From: Armatimonadota bacterium
GTDB taxonomy: Bacteria > Armatimonadota > Armatimonadia > Armatimonadales > Armatimonadaceae
Direction of reading: 5' to 3'
Assembly (NCBI GenBank): GCA_026392155.1
Contig: JAPLCP010000079.1
Location: 137,618 to 201,617, forward strand
Length of the DNA stretch: 64,000 nt
A program made the position numbers and the translations under genes. A model generated the notes under the pieces. It searched no databases, was not told where the DNA came from, and saw only the letters and a program-made list of their open reading frames with translations. Positions 42,261-50,969 of the stretch are shown piece after piece (the first letter of the stretch is position 1; each line of letters starts with the position of its first letter).

Positions 42261-43642
42261 GTAATTCCGCATTGTCCCCCCGCCGGGCGGGGGTTAGGGG
42301 GGCGGATAAATCCCCCAATATCGTCTTCATCCTCGCCGATGATCTCGGCGTGCTTGACCTGGGGTGCCAAGGGAGCACGTTCTATGAGACGCCGAACCTG
42401 GATGGATTGGCGCACGAGGGCATGCGTTTCACCAGCGCCTATGCCGCATGCCCAGTCTGCTCCCCGACACGGGCCGCAGCGCTCACGGGAAAGTGGCCGC
42501 AACGCACGGGGATCACGGACTATATCAGTGAGGCAATTGGCAAGCTCGGCGGAACAAAACCAGGCTATCCCCTGCTCTGTCCGCCCGCGGCAGACAAACT
42601 GAGCCTATCGGAAACCACGATTGCTAAGAAACTCAAAAGCACGGGCTACGCGACGGGTTTTGTGGGCAAGTGGCACCTCGGTGGCGAGGGAACGCTCCCG
42701 GAAAACCATGGCTTTGACTTCAGTGTCGGCGGCGATGACCGTGGCGGCAATGCCCATGTCGGGCCGAGTAAGCTCCACAATCTTGAGCTAAAGCCGGGCG
42801 AGTGGCTGATGGATCGGCTCACGGATAAAGCGATTGAGTTTGTGGTGCAGAGCAAGGACAAGCCGTTTCTGCTCTGGTTCACCCCCTACGACCCACACAC
42901 GCCGCTGGTTGGCAAGCCGGAGCTGGTAAAAAAATACGAGGCAAAGGCCGCCAAGCTCACGGCAGAGTTTCGCGACGAGCCGCCACGCAAAGACCGACGA
43001 ACGCAGACGCATGCCGTCTATGCTGCGATGCTGGAGGACATGGACCGCAACCTCGGACGGCTCTTTGCAATGCTCCCCGAGAACACACTCGTGATCTTTA
43101 CGTCGGACAACGGTGGCCTCTCGACCTCGGAGGGCTCCCCGACCAGCAACGCGCCGTACCGTGCGGGCAAGGGCTGGCTATACGAGGGTGGCATCCGCGA
43201 GCCGCTCCTCGTGAAGTGGCCCGGCGTCGTTAAGCCAGGCACCACTAGCGACTCGCTTGCCATCACCTGCGACTTCTTCCCGACGTTTCTGGAGGCCGCT
43301 GGCTTGCGCCCCGAGAAGCCCAACGGGGTGAGCCTGGTTCCTGTGTTTCGGGGCAAGAAGCTTGCGCCACGCCCGCTTTTCTGGCACTATCCGCACTATG
43401 GCAACCAAGGTGGCGGGATGGCCGCCGCCCTCCGCGACGGCGACTGGAAGCTGATCGAGTGGTTCGTCACTGAGCGCATCGAGCTCTACAACCTGAAATC
43501 AGACCCCGGCGAGCAGAAAAATCTCGCAGCGCAGGAGCCAGCGCGTGTGAAGGCAATGCAGGCTACGCTCCATGCCTGGCAGAAGTCCGTGGACGCCAAG
43601 TTCCCTATCAAAAACCCCAACCCAAAGAGTGAGGCAAAGTAA
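42257..43642 (+). CDS. Sulfatase with palindrome-derived N-terminus
   Basis: The 461-aa product has NIVFILADDLGVLDLGCQG, CSPTR at Cys68-Arg72, GKWHLGGEGTLPENHGFDF, FLLWFTPYDPHTPL, LVIFTSDNGGLSTSEGSP and YEGGIREPLLVKWPG. This set is typical of N-acetylgalactosamine-6- or aryl-sulfatases. The first residues (MSNSA) lead straight into LSPRRAGVRG encoded by a type-A palindrome, so no signal peptide is present; the repeat may have replaced or destroyed one. It overlaps the upstream gene by 4 bp and the GH20 gene follows 1 bp after its stop. Confidence 0.88.
   Translation: MSNSALSPRRAGVRGADKSPNIVFILADDLGVLDLGCQGSTFYETPNLDGLAHEGMRFTSAYAACPVCSPTRAAALTGKWPQRTGITDYISEAIGKLGGTKPGYPLLCPPAADKLSLSETTIAKKLKSTGYATGFVGKWHLGGEGTLPENHGFDFSVGGDDRGGNAHVGPSKLHNLELKPGEWLMDRLTDKAIEFVVQSKDKPFLLWFTPYDPHTPLVGKPELVKKYEAKAAKLTAEFRDEPPRKDRRTQTHAVYAAMLEDMDRNLGRLFAMLPENTLVIFTSDNGGLSTSEGSPTSNAPYRAGKGWLYEGGIREPLLVKWPGVVKPGTTSDSLAITCDFFPTFLEAAGLRPEKPNGVSLVPVFRGKKLAPRPLFWHYPHYGNQGGGMAAALRDGDWKLIEWFVTERIELYNLKSDPGEQKNLAAQEPARVKAMQATLHAWQKSVDAKFPIKNPNPKSEAK
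42272..42302. repeat. Type-A2 GC palindrome in frame (sulfatase N-terminus)
   Basis: TTGTCCCCCCGCC with GGGCGGGGGTTAGGGGGG, read as LSPRRAGVRG in the same frame as the copies at 35111 and 36641. Confidence 0.8.
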
Positions 43643-43643
43643 A

Positions 43644-45797
43644 GTGCTTTTAACTGCCCTGATGGCAAGTGCCCTAACCCTGGCAACGCAGCCCCCTGCT
43701 ACCCTTTCCCTGATCCCCAAGCCAGTCTCTGTCACCCAAGCGAGCGGCGCATTTGTGCTCGATGAGCACGTCGTGATTGGCACGGATACCGCGAGCCGCC
43801 CCGCGGCAACGCTGCTCTCGGGCTGGCTGAAGGCGACCACGGGGCGTGCGACCAAGATCGCCAGCAAGGGCAGTATCACGATGAAGGTCAATCCGTCGCT
43901 GGCCAAGCTCGGTGCGGAGGGCTATCAGCTTGAGGTTAGCCCCAAAGGCGTGAGCTTGAGTGCCCCCAAGTACGCAGGGATTGTCAATGGCCTCCAGACC
44001 TTTCGCCAGCTCTGGCCGACGGGGAAAGTGCCGAAATTCACCCTACCCGCCCTCAAGATCGAGGATCAGCCAGCTTACGCCTGGCGCGGGATGATGCTGG
44101 ATGTCTCGCGCTACTTTATGGACAAGGCCTATGTCCTGCACTTTCTCGATATCATGGCCGCCCATAAGCTCAATGTTCTGCACCTGCATCTGATAGATGA
44201 CCAAGGCTGGCGGGTGGAGATCAAAAAATACCCCAAGCTCACCGAGATCGGGGGCTTTCGCGGCGAGGGCGCGGCGCGCGAGGGTGGCTTCTACACACAG
44301 GCCGATATCAAGGAGATGGTCGCCTACGCCGCGGCACGCAATATCACGATTGTCCCCGAGATCGAGCTCCCCGCCCACACGCTCTCGGCGGTCTGTGCCT
44401 ACCCGTGGCTCGCCTGCACCGGCAAGCAGCACACGATGCCCACAACCCACTTCATCTCCGACGATCTCTACTGTGCGGGGAAGGCGACCACCTGGACGTT
44501 TCTGAGCGATGTCTTGGGTGAGCTCTGTGCGCTGTTTCCGTCGCCGTACATCCATATCGGCGGTGATGAGGCCAAGTACACCAAGTGGAAAGCTTGCCCG
44601 GACTGCCAAAAGAAGAAGACCGAGCTCGGGCTGGCGGATGAGAAAGCACTCCAGGGCTGGATGACCCGCGAGGTCGAAGCGATCTTGGCGAAGAAAGGTC
44701 GGCGGATTCTGGGCTGGGACGAGATCCTGCGCTGCGGGGTGAGCCCGACAGCAGGGATCATGCCCTGGGCCGACCCGAAGGCGGCGGGCGATGCGGCCCG
44801 AAGCGGCAATCCCGTGATGATGGCCCTCACTGATCACTGCTACTTCGACTTTCCCGAGAGCAAGCTCCGGGGCGAGCTTCAGGGCGCTGGCTGGCGACCG
44901 CCGGTGACGCTCCAAGCCGCCTACGACTGGAACCCCGTGCCGACGGGCCTCACGCCAGAGCAGCAGAAGAATGTCATCGGAGTGCAGGGCTGCCTCTGGA
45001 CCGACATGTTCCTGCACAAGCCCGAGCTTAAAACAAACCCCGGCCCCGCACTCTACGGCGACTACTTCACGCTCCCCCGCGCCGCCGCCCTCGCCGAGGT
45101 GGCGTGGACCTCGCAGTCCCAGCGCAGCTTCCCGGACTTCACCGAGCGCATGAAGCGCCAGTATGTCCGCTACAGCGACTACGGCTGGAACTTCCGCCTG
45201 CCGCTCCCAGAGCTTGTGAGAAATGGCAACCAGGTAAGCGCGGTCTGCCCGATCGAGGGCGGCACCGTCCGCTACACCACCGACGGCACCGATCCTACGG
45301 CCAGCTCGCCGGAGCTCAAGGGCACCGTCACCGTCACGCGCTTCGAGGACTTCAAGGCCATCACGCTCGCCCCCGACGGCAAGCGCACCAGCCTGATCTT
45401 CGAGACCGTGGCTGCGGCAAATCAGTTCAAGCAATACGGCACCAAGCTCGGGGAGTGGAAATCGGGCAAAGTCGGCGACCGCAAGCCGCTCCCCGTCGAG
45501 TTCGACGCCACCGGCCTGATCTCCAGCGACGGCACCTACCAGGTTACTTTTGTCTACACAGGAGGCCGAGAGCGGCTGGACATTGATAAAGTCGAGGTCT
45601 TCCGCAACGCCGAAACCACAGCGCTGGCCACCGACACGCACCACGGCTTCACCGGCGGCGCAAAGAAAGACAACGCCTACACCCTAAAAATCAACGGCTA
45701 CCAGACCGGGGCGAGATTCACCGTCCGCGCCCACATCTACGGCGACGAAGGCAGTGACTCGAATGGGGTTGTGCTGATCAAGAAAATTTCGGACTAA
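43644..45797 (+). CDS. Beta-N-acetylhexosaminidase, GH20
   Basis: The product is about 717 aa. The N-terminal GH20b-like domain (LSLIPKPVSVTQASGAFVL... YAGIVNGLQTFRQL) is followed by the catalytic barrel: YAWRGMMLDVSRYFMDKAYVLHFLD, LNVLHLHLIDDQGWRVEIKKYPKLT, and HIGGDEA with the Asp308-Glu309 catalytic pair. The acetamido group of the substrate assists catalysis in this family. A C-terminal beta domain (residues 520-717) includes a chitobiase-C-like part. The GTG start at 43644 is 1 nt after the upstream stop; the N-terminus VLLTALMASALTLATQ is a weak signal peptide. It should release GlcNAc or GalNAc after the sulfatases act. Its last 23 codons are duplicated at 46831-46906. Confidence 0.92.
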   Translation: MLLTALMASALTLATQPPATLSLIPKPVSVTQASGAFVLDEHVVIGTDTASRPAATLLSGWLKATTGRATKIASKGSITMKVNPSLAKLGAEGYQLEVSPKGVSLSAPKYAGIVNGLQTFRQLWPTGKVPKFTLPALKIEDQPAYAWRGMMLDVSRYFMDKAYVLHFLDIMAAHKLNVLHLHLIDDQGWRVEIKKYPKLTEIGGFRGEGAAREGGFYTQADIKEMVAYAAARNITIVPEIELPAHTLSAVCAYPWLACTGKQHTMPTTHFISDDLYCAGKATTWTFLSDVLGELCALFPSPYIHIGGDEAKYTKWKACPDCQKKKTELGLADEKALQGWMTREVEAILAKKGRRILGWDEILRCGVSPTAGIMPWADPKAAGDAARSGNPVMMALTDHCYFDFPESKLRGELQGAGWRPPVTLQAAYDWNPVPTGLTPEQQKNVIGVQGCLWTDMFLHKPELKTNPGPALYGDYFTLPRAAALAEVAWTSQSQRSFPDFTERMKRQYVRYSDYGWNFRLPLPELVRNGNQVSAVCPIEGGTVRYTTDGTDPTASSPELKGTVTVTRFEDFKAITLAPDGKRTSLIFETVAAANQFKQYGTKLGEWKSGKVGDRKPLPVEFDATGLISSDGTYQVTFVYTGGRERLDIDKVEVFRNAETTALATDTHHGFTGGAKKDNAYTLKINGYQTGARFTVRAHIYGDEGSDSNGVVLIKKISD

Positions 45798-45801
45798 CAT
45801 C

Positions 45802-45834
45802 ATTGCCTAGCCGCCCAACGCGCGGCTAGGCAAT
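45802..45834 (+). terminator. Hairpin terminator after the GH20 gene
   Basis: ATTGCCTAGCCGC (45802-45814) and GCGGCTAGGCAAT (45822-45834) form a 13-bp perfect stem just after the GH20 stop. Only a weak T-tract follows. The remaining DNA to 45941 shows nothing recognisable. Confidence 0.7.
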
Positions 45835-45941
45835 ATTGCTATGTTGTCTAGGCCACGGTTGCCCATGCTAGGAAAACGTCCAAGATTTTCTCAAGAGTGT
45901 ACCTGCTTCACCCGCCGTCCCCATCTAAGGCGCGGATGGGA

Positions 45942-45947
45942 TAAAAT
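45942..45947 (+). promoter_or_regulatory. -10 element, predicted leaderless promoter of the two-gene cassette
   Basis: TAAAAT (context GGGATAAAATGT) ends 6 nt before ATG 45954. Confidence 0.55.
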
Positions 45948-45953
45948 GTACCG

Positions 45954-46478
45954 ATGCGTGAGTTGATCCTGACATACCTGCGTGGCGGAATGCCTGCTCT
46001 CACGCCTGCGTCCGGGGAGCGGCTTGCCGAAGCGGCATCACACTGTCTTGATGAGCAGGGGCATGAACTGCGTGTCGTCCTTGCGGTGGCGGGAAACCAC
46101 ACCGAGTCTTTTGTCTTGGAGCGCCTTCCCGTAGATGAAGTCATTCGACGCACCTACAACGACCCGGAAGAAGCCACCGAAGAAGGAGCCTGCGCGATTG
46201 CCATTCTCCTGGCACGGGAACTGACAGGCTGGAGCGTTGTGCGCCGCGCTCGCCGTGGCACGGGTTTTGATTACTACTTGGGAAGCGACCAGGCACTAGA
46301 TTTTCAAGCACGGCTGGAGGTTTCCGGGATTCGGCAAGGAACCCAAGCACAGATCGAAGCGCGGGTTCGTCAGAAACGAGCACAGACGACACAGTCGGAC
46401 AGCACTCTGGGGCACCTGAGCGCCTATGTGATTGTCGTAGAGTTCAGCCGCCCCGAAGCGAGGATAGAGAGACGATGA
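45954..46478 (+). CDS. Uncharacterised protein, first gene of a coupled pair
   Basis: I do not recognise a named family. The product is 174 aa, soluble and mixed alpha/beta. Visible patterns are VDEVIRRTYNDPEEATEEGACAIAILLARELTGW, then RRGTGFDYYLG followed by ARLEVSGI and, near the end, AYVIVVEFS. The spacing of Asp (GFDYYLG) and Glu (RLEVSG) across beta strands is reminiscent of PD-(D/E)xK nuclease cores, but no clear Lys completes the site, so this is only a hint. It has its own -10 element, follows the GH20 terminator and overlaps the next gene by 4 bp (ATGA), which implies a functional pair. Confidence 0.75.
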   Translation: MRELILTYLRGGMPALTPASGERLAEAASHCLDEQGHELRVVLAVAGNHTESFVLERLPVDEVIRRTYNDPEEATEEGACAIAILLARELTGWSVVRRARRGTGFDYYLGSDQALDFQARLEVSGIRQGTQAQIEARVRQKRAQTTQSDSTLGHLSAYVIVVEFSRPEARIERR

Positions 46479-46828
46479 CACTGGAACTGGAAGCGAAGCA
46501 CAACGAGGCGATGGCGCTGGTAGATCAAGCAGACGCCGCCCAGCGACGCCGTGACACGGTGCGCGAACAACAGCTACGGCACGAAGCCTTTTTGAAAGAA
46601 AAGGAAGTGGCGCTTGCCTGTGCGGAGCAAAAAGACACTCCCGCCGCGACTCTCGCCATTCTCCTCTGTAGCGCCGCCTCCCTCGCCAGCGAGACCGGCC
46701 AACCCCGCGAAGCCGAGCGCCTCATCGCCCGTGCGCTCTCCGGTGACCCGCCACACGCCCTCGCGGAAGAGCTTCGTGAGCTATGGGAGAAAGTGCGCCC
46801 TCAGCTCCGCAGCCTCCAAGCCGCCTGA
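46475..46828 (+). CDS. Uncharacterised TPR-like helical protein, second gene of the pair
   Basis: The 117-aa, all-helical product has two helical hairpins: HNEAMALVDQADAAQRRRDTVREQQLRHEAFLKEKEVALAC and AILLCSAASLASETGQPREAERLIARALSG. These look like TPR units (A-x3-A and G-x2-REAERLIARAL). It may bind the product of the overlapping upstream gene. The pair is bracketed by a duplicate of the GH20 tail, which suggests it entered this locus by insertion. Function unknown; a toxin/antitoxin-like or regulatory pair is possible but unsupported. Confidence 0.75.
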   Translation: MTLELEAKHNEAMALVDQADAAQRRRDTVREQQLRHEAFLKEKEVALACAEQKDTPAATLAILLCSAASLASETGQPREAERLIARALSGDPPHALAEELRELWEKVRPQLRSLQAA

Positions 46829-46830
46829 AA

Positions 46831-46906
46831 GTTCCGCCATGCCCATACCTACGGCGACGAAGGCAACGATTCCAATGGGGTTGTGCTGATCAAGAAAATT
46901 CTCTAG
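46831..46906 (+). pseudogene. Remnant of a GH20 3' end (duplicate of 45721-45797)
   Basis: The stretch reads FRHAHTYGDEGNDSNGVVL then IKKIL and a stop, against VRAHIYGDEGSDSNGVVL then IKKISD at the end of the intact GH20 gene. The DNA match is strong around TACGGCGACGAAGG and AATGGGGTTGTGCTGATC. It has third-position differences, so it comes from a diverged paralogue, not a fresh copy. No start or upstream coding remains. Confidence 0.75.
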
Positions 46907-47160
46907 CGGCGTATAAGCCTTCCCGCAGGAATGGAGAGTGCTCCTGCGCGAAGCACTCCCATCCTAAAGGGGACGAACTTACCCCCTTCGCGGAGCGTAC
47001 CCAGAGGGTGCCCAGGTCGCCGTCTCAGCGGCGGGGGGAGGTGCGCCGTCGCTTGACGATCACCAGCCCTCCCCTAAGTGGATGAACCTAAGCGATCCGG
47101 GATGTAAAAAACGCAATGGCTACGGCTTTTAATGGGCGGCAATAGGATTTTCAGGACGCG
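46907..47160. other. Gene-free stretch with short inverted repeats
   Basis: There is no plausible gene. GAGTGCT/AGCACTC (46937-46959 region) forms a small hairpin, and GGGTGCCCAGG, GCGGCGGGGGG and CCCTCCCC blocks resemble decayed pieces of the intergenic repeats found elsewhere in the window. No promoter for the next sulfatase is evident. Confidence 0.5.
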
Positions 47161-48999
47161 ATGCCGAATCTCTGGACAATGCAACCTGTCCTACCTCCGC
47201 GCCCCAATATCGTCTTTATCCTCTCCGATGATCTGGGCTGGGCGGACACGGAGCTGTATGGCAAGACGAAGCTCTACAAGACGCCGAACTTGCTGCGCCT
47301 TGCCAAGCGCGGGATGGTGTTCTCACGGGCGTACTCGGCGAGCCCGCTGTGCTCCCCGACGCGGGCGAGTATTCTGACAGGACAGAGCCCAGCGCGGATT
47401 GGAATCACCGCGCCCAACTGCCACCTGCCCGAGATCAAGCTTGCCGCATCGGTGCAGAAAAACGCGCCTCCGACGGCAAAAGCCTTGCCGTGCGAGAGTG
47501 CGACGCGGCTTAACACGAGCTACGTGACGCTGGCGGAGACGCTGAAGTCGGCAGGGTACGCGACAGCGCACTTTGGCAAGTGGCACTTGGGCGCGGAGCC
47601 CTACTCGCCGCTTCAGCAGGGCTTTGAGGTTGATCTGCCGCACACCCCCGGCCCCGGCCCCGCGGGGAGCTTTGTCGCCCCCTGGAAGTTTCCCAACTTC
47701 AAAGAGCACACGCCAAGTGAGCATATCGAGGACCGGATGGGCGACGAGGCCGTGGCCTGGATGACCAAGAACAAAGACAAGCCGTTCTTTCTCAACTACT
47801 GGCAGTTCTCGGTGCACGCCCCGTTCGATGCCAAAAAATCGCTGATAGAGAAGTACAAAGGGCTTGTAGACCCGAAAAGCCCGCAGCGTAGCCCCACCTA
47901 TGCCGCGATGGTGGAGTCCATGGACGACAGCGTCGGCAAGCTTCTGGATGCGCTGGATCGCCTCGGGATTGCGGATAAAACGGCGATTGTCTTTCTCGCG
48001 GACAACGGCGGCAACATGTACAACACGGTCGACGGCACCACGCCCACCAGCAATGCCCCGCTCCGAGGCGGCAAAGCGACGGTGTATGAGGGCGGGATTC
48101 GCGTCCCGTGCGTCGTGAGCTGGCCCAGCGTCACCAAGCCGGGCTCGCAGAACAACGAGGCAATAGTCCAGAGCACGGACTTCTACCCGACGATTCTGGA
48201 GCTGCTCAAGCTCAAGCCCGAAGGAAATCAAAGCTTCGATGGGCGCAGCATTGTCCGTGCTCTCAGCGGCAAGTCGCTCGCGCCCAAGCCGATCTTCACG
48301 TTCTTCCCCCACAGCCCCAATGTCCCCGACACGCTCCCGCCCGCCGTTACCGTTCACTCCGGCGACTGGAAGCTGATCCGGCTCTTTCACCAAGGAGAAA
48401 ACGGCGCACATGCCTACCAGCTCTACAACCTCAAGGACGATCTGGGCGAGGTAAATAACCTCGCGGCCAGTCAGCCGGAGCGGGTGAAGCAGCTCGATGC
48501 GCTGATCGCGGGATTTCTCAAAGACACCAAAGCGGTCGTGCCGCTCCCCAATCCCGCCTACCATGCAAACGCGAAGCCCGAAGCGGCGACTCCGCCTGGT
48601 GCTGATCCCTTGGGAGGCTGGAAGGCACGTGGCTGTGAGGCAGTTATCAAAGACGGCGCATTGATCGTCACCGGGACCAGCCCGATGCCGTTTCTGGGGT
48701 TCGCCGCGGGGAAAATCGGCGGCCCGACGACAGTCTCGCTCCGTGTGAAGAGTTCGGGCGGAGGCGAAGGCAAGGTCGAGTGGCTCCCGACGCCGCAAGC
48801 CACCGACAAGGCAAAGTCGGTCGCCTTTACCCTCAAGGCCAGCGGGGAGTGGCAGGAGCTTACCGTCACGCTGCCCGCCGAGGGCACACGGGGCATCCTA
48901 CGGCTGTATCTCCCCGCACAAAAAGACCCTCTCACCTTGGACTGGATTGAGGTCAAACCAACCCAAGGTAGATCCCAACGCTGGAATTTTGACAAATGA
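47161..48999 (+). CDS. Sulfatase with C-terminal beta-sandwich domain
   Basis: The 612-aa product has [25 protein letters not shown] at Cys64-Arg68, [45 protein letters not shown] and [14 protein letters not shown], matching the sulfatase group that includes N-acetylgalactosamine-6- and iduronate-like enzymes. Residues 480-605 ([23 protein letters not shown]... [22 protein letters not shown]) look like a carbohydrate-binding jelly roll. No signal peptide is seen at the ATG 47161 start ([16 protein letters not shown]). It overlaps the next sulfatase by 4 bp. Confidence 0.88.
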   Translation: MPNLWTMQPVLPPRPNIVFILSDDLGWADTELYGKTKLYKTPNLLRLAKRGMVFSRAYSASPLCSPTRASILTGQSPARIGITAPNCHLPEIKLAASVQKNAPPTAKALPCESATRLNTSYVTLAETLKSAGYATAHFGKWHLGAEPYSPLQQGFEVDLPHTPGPGPAGSFVAPWKFPNFKEHTPSEHIEDRMGDEAVAWMTKNKDKPFFLNYWQFSVHAPFDAKKSLIEKYKGLVDPKSPQRSPTYAAMVESMDDSVGKLLDALDRLGIADKTAIVFLADNGGNMYNTVDGTTPTSNAPLRGGKATVYEGGIRVPCVVSWPSVTKPGSQNNEAIVQSTDFYPTILELLKLKPEGNQSFDGRSIVRALSGKSLAPKPIFTFFPHSPNVPDTLPPAVTVHSGDWKLIRLFHQGENGAHAYQLYNLKDDLGEVNNLAASQPERVKQLDALIAGFLKDTKAVVPLPNPAYHANAKPEAATPPGADPLGGWKARGCEAVIKDGALIVTGTSPMPFLGFAAGKIGGPTTVSLRVKSSGGGEGKVEWLPTPQATDKAKSVAFTLKASGEWQELTVTLPAEGTRGILRLYLPAQKDPLTLDWIEVKPTQGRSQRWNFDK

Positions 49000-50969
49000 A
49001 ACCAAATATCATCGTGATTCTTGTGGACGACATGGGCTTTGCCGATATTGGCTGCTATGGCTCTGAGATTCCGACCCCTAACCTCGATGCGCTGGCGAAA
49101 AACGGCGTGCGCTTTCGGCAGTTCTACAACACCGCACGCTGCTGCCCGACGCGGGCGGCACTGCTCACCGGGCTCTACTCCCACCAGGCAGGCGTGGGGC
49201 ACATGGTGGAGGATAAAGGGCTCCCGGGCTACTCGGGCCGCCTCAATGACCAGTGCGTGACCCTGGCGGAGGTACTCAAACCTGCGGGCTACTTCACGAT
49301 CATGTGCGGCAAGTGGCATGTCGGGCAGAACCTCGGGGTCGTGCCCTGGGAGCGCGGCTTTGAGCGCTCGCTGAACGCCGCAGCGGGAGGGTTCTACCAG
49401 CCCGGAGACGAGCGAGCGAAGCTCTTTCTCAACGGCAAGGCGAACCCAGAATTGTCCAAGAGCTGGTACTCGACCGATCTCTGGACCGAGTACGGAATTA
49501 AGTTTATCGACGAGGCACGCACCGCCAAGAAACCGTTTTTTCTCTATCTGGCCCACAACGCGCCGCACTTTCCGCTCCAAGCCCCCGCGGAGGATATCGC
49601 ACGCTTCAGAGGAAAGTACCGAGCGGGCTGGGACAAGCTCCGTGAGGATCGCCTTGCAAAGCAAAAACAGCTCGGGCTGGCGGAGCGTGACTGGAAACTC
49701 GCGCCGCGTCCTGAGGCAATCAAGGCCTGGGAGAGCCTGAGCGAGACAGAGAAAGACCGCTTCGACCACATGATGGCGACCTACGCGGCGTGCGTCTGGC
49801 ACATGGACAAGGCAGTAGGGACATTGGTCGCGGCTCTGAAAGAGCGGGGCGAGCTGGAGAACACGCTGATTCTGTTTATGAGCGACAACGGGGGCAATGC
49901 GGAGGGCGGTCCCAATGGCACCACCAAGGGCGAGCCTACCCAGCCAGACTCCAACTGGTTCTCGGGGCAGTCGTGGGCGTGGCTCCAGAACACCCCGTTT
50001 CGGGAGTACAAGCACTACACCCACGAGGGCGGCATCTCGACGCCGCTGATCGCCCACTGGCCCAGCGGGATTCCGCGCAGCCGCAACGGAGCATGGGAGT
50101 CGCAGCCGGGGCACTTGATTGACATCATGGCGACCGTGGTGGATGTGGGCGGCGCAACCTATCCCGGCGGCAAGATCAAGCCAAAAGAGGGCGTAAGCCT
50201 GCGTCCCGCGTTCTTGGGCAAGCCACTGGCACGCACCCAGCCCCTCTTCTGGGAGCACGAAGGCAATCGTGCCGTGCGCGACGGACGCTGGAAGGCAGTC
50301 GCCAAAGAGAACCAGCCCTGGGAGCTCTACGATATCGAGAGAGACCGCAGTGAGCTAAAAAACCTCGCCGCCAGCGACACGGGGCGAGTCACAGCCTTGG
50401 CGGCAAAGTGGGATGCCTGGGCTGCGCGTGCCAGTGTGCTCCCTCTGGGTGGCTGGCGCGGCAAGAAGGGCGCGGCAGAGAAAACCTCGACAAAGACTCG
50501 CTTTGTTCTCAAGGCGGGCGAGCATCTAGACAAAGCCGATGCGCCTGCAATCGCCAACCGCGCTTTCACGATCACCGCGAGTTTTGACACCAAAACGGCC
50601 ACAGAGGGCGTGCTTGTCGCGCAGGGAGGCTCGGCGCTGGGCTACTCGCTCTTTCTGGAAGACGGCAAGCTGGTCTTTGCCTTCCGCACCAAAGCAGGTG
50701 TGGCCCGTGTGGCGACAACAGAGATAGTTACAGGGAGCCATACGGCGCTGGTTGCCGTGGCGAAAAACGGTGCGCTTCGCCTGAGCGTCGATGGCAAGTT
50801 GGTTAGCAAGGCAGCCGGAAACGGCCCGCTAGCCCCTCTTCCCACAGATGGATTAGACGTTGGCACGGATGCCGGTGGGCAAGTCCTGGCCTACAAAAAC
50901 GGAGAGAAGTTCGGTGGAACCATTGCCTCCCTTGTGATTGAGATAGAAGGTATAATCGAGCCGCTATGA
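48996..50969 (+). CDS. Arylsulfatase with C-terminal LamG-like domain
   Basis: The 657-aa product starts at once with [21 protein letters not shown], has CCPTR (Cys49-Arg53, formylglycine at Cys49), [29 protein letters not shown] and [12 protein letters not shown], the pattern of AtsA-like arylsulfatases. Residues 500-655 ([40 protein letters not shown]... [19 protein letters not shown]) form a LamG/concanavalin-like sandwich that may bind glycan. There is no signal peptide. ATGA overlaps join it to both neighbours. Confidence 0.9.
   Translation: MKPNIIVILVDDMGFADIGCYGSEIPTPNLDALAKNGVRFRQFYNTARCCPTRAALLTGLYSHQAGVGHMVEDKGLPGYSGRLNDQCVTLAEVLKPAGYFTIMCGKWHVGQNLGVVPWERGFERSLNAAAGGFYQPGDERAKLFLNGKANPELSKSWYSTDLWTEYGIKFIDEARTAKKPFFLYLAHNAPHFPLQAPAEDIARFRGKYRAGWDKLREDRLAKQKQLGLAERDWKLAPRPEAIKAWESLSETEKDRFDHMMATYAACVWHMDKAVGTLVAALKERGELENTLILFMSDNGGNAEGGPNGTTKGEPTQPDSNWFSGQSWAWLQNTPFREYKHYTHEGGISTPLIAHWPSGIPRSRNGAWESQPGHLIDIMATVVDVGGATYPGGKIKPKEGVSLRPAFLGKPLARTQPLFWEHEGNRAVRDGRWKAVAKENQPWELYDIERDRSELKNLAASDTGRVTALAAKWDAWAARASVLPLGGWRGKKGAAEKTSTKTRFVLKAGEHLDKADAPAIANRAFTITASFDTKTATEGVLVAQGGSALGYSLFLEDGKLVFAFRTKAGVARVATTEIVTGSHTALVAVAKNGALRLSVDGKLVSKAAGNGPLAPLPTDGLDVGTDAGGQVLAYKNGEKFGGTIASLVIEIEGIIEPL

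Noticed and set aside
44043-45644. 533-codon minus-strand ORF opposite the GH20 gene
   Set aside because: Low-complexity Ala/Arg/Gly-rich translation with no domain; GH20 is well supported.
47323-48798. 491-codon minus-strand ORF opposite a sulfatase
   Set aside because: Antisense shadow; the sulfatase frame carries CSPTR and all conserved blocks.
48558-50258. 566-codon minus-strand ORF spanning two sulfatases
   Set aside because: It crosses the coupled junction of two strong genes and has no motif of its own.
50951-50956. TATAAT before the VCBS gene as another leaderless promoter
   Set aside because: The spacing is 9 nt, not 6-7, and the hexamer lies in the coding end of the upstream sulfatase, so chance is likely.
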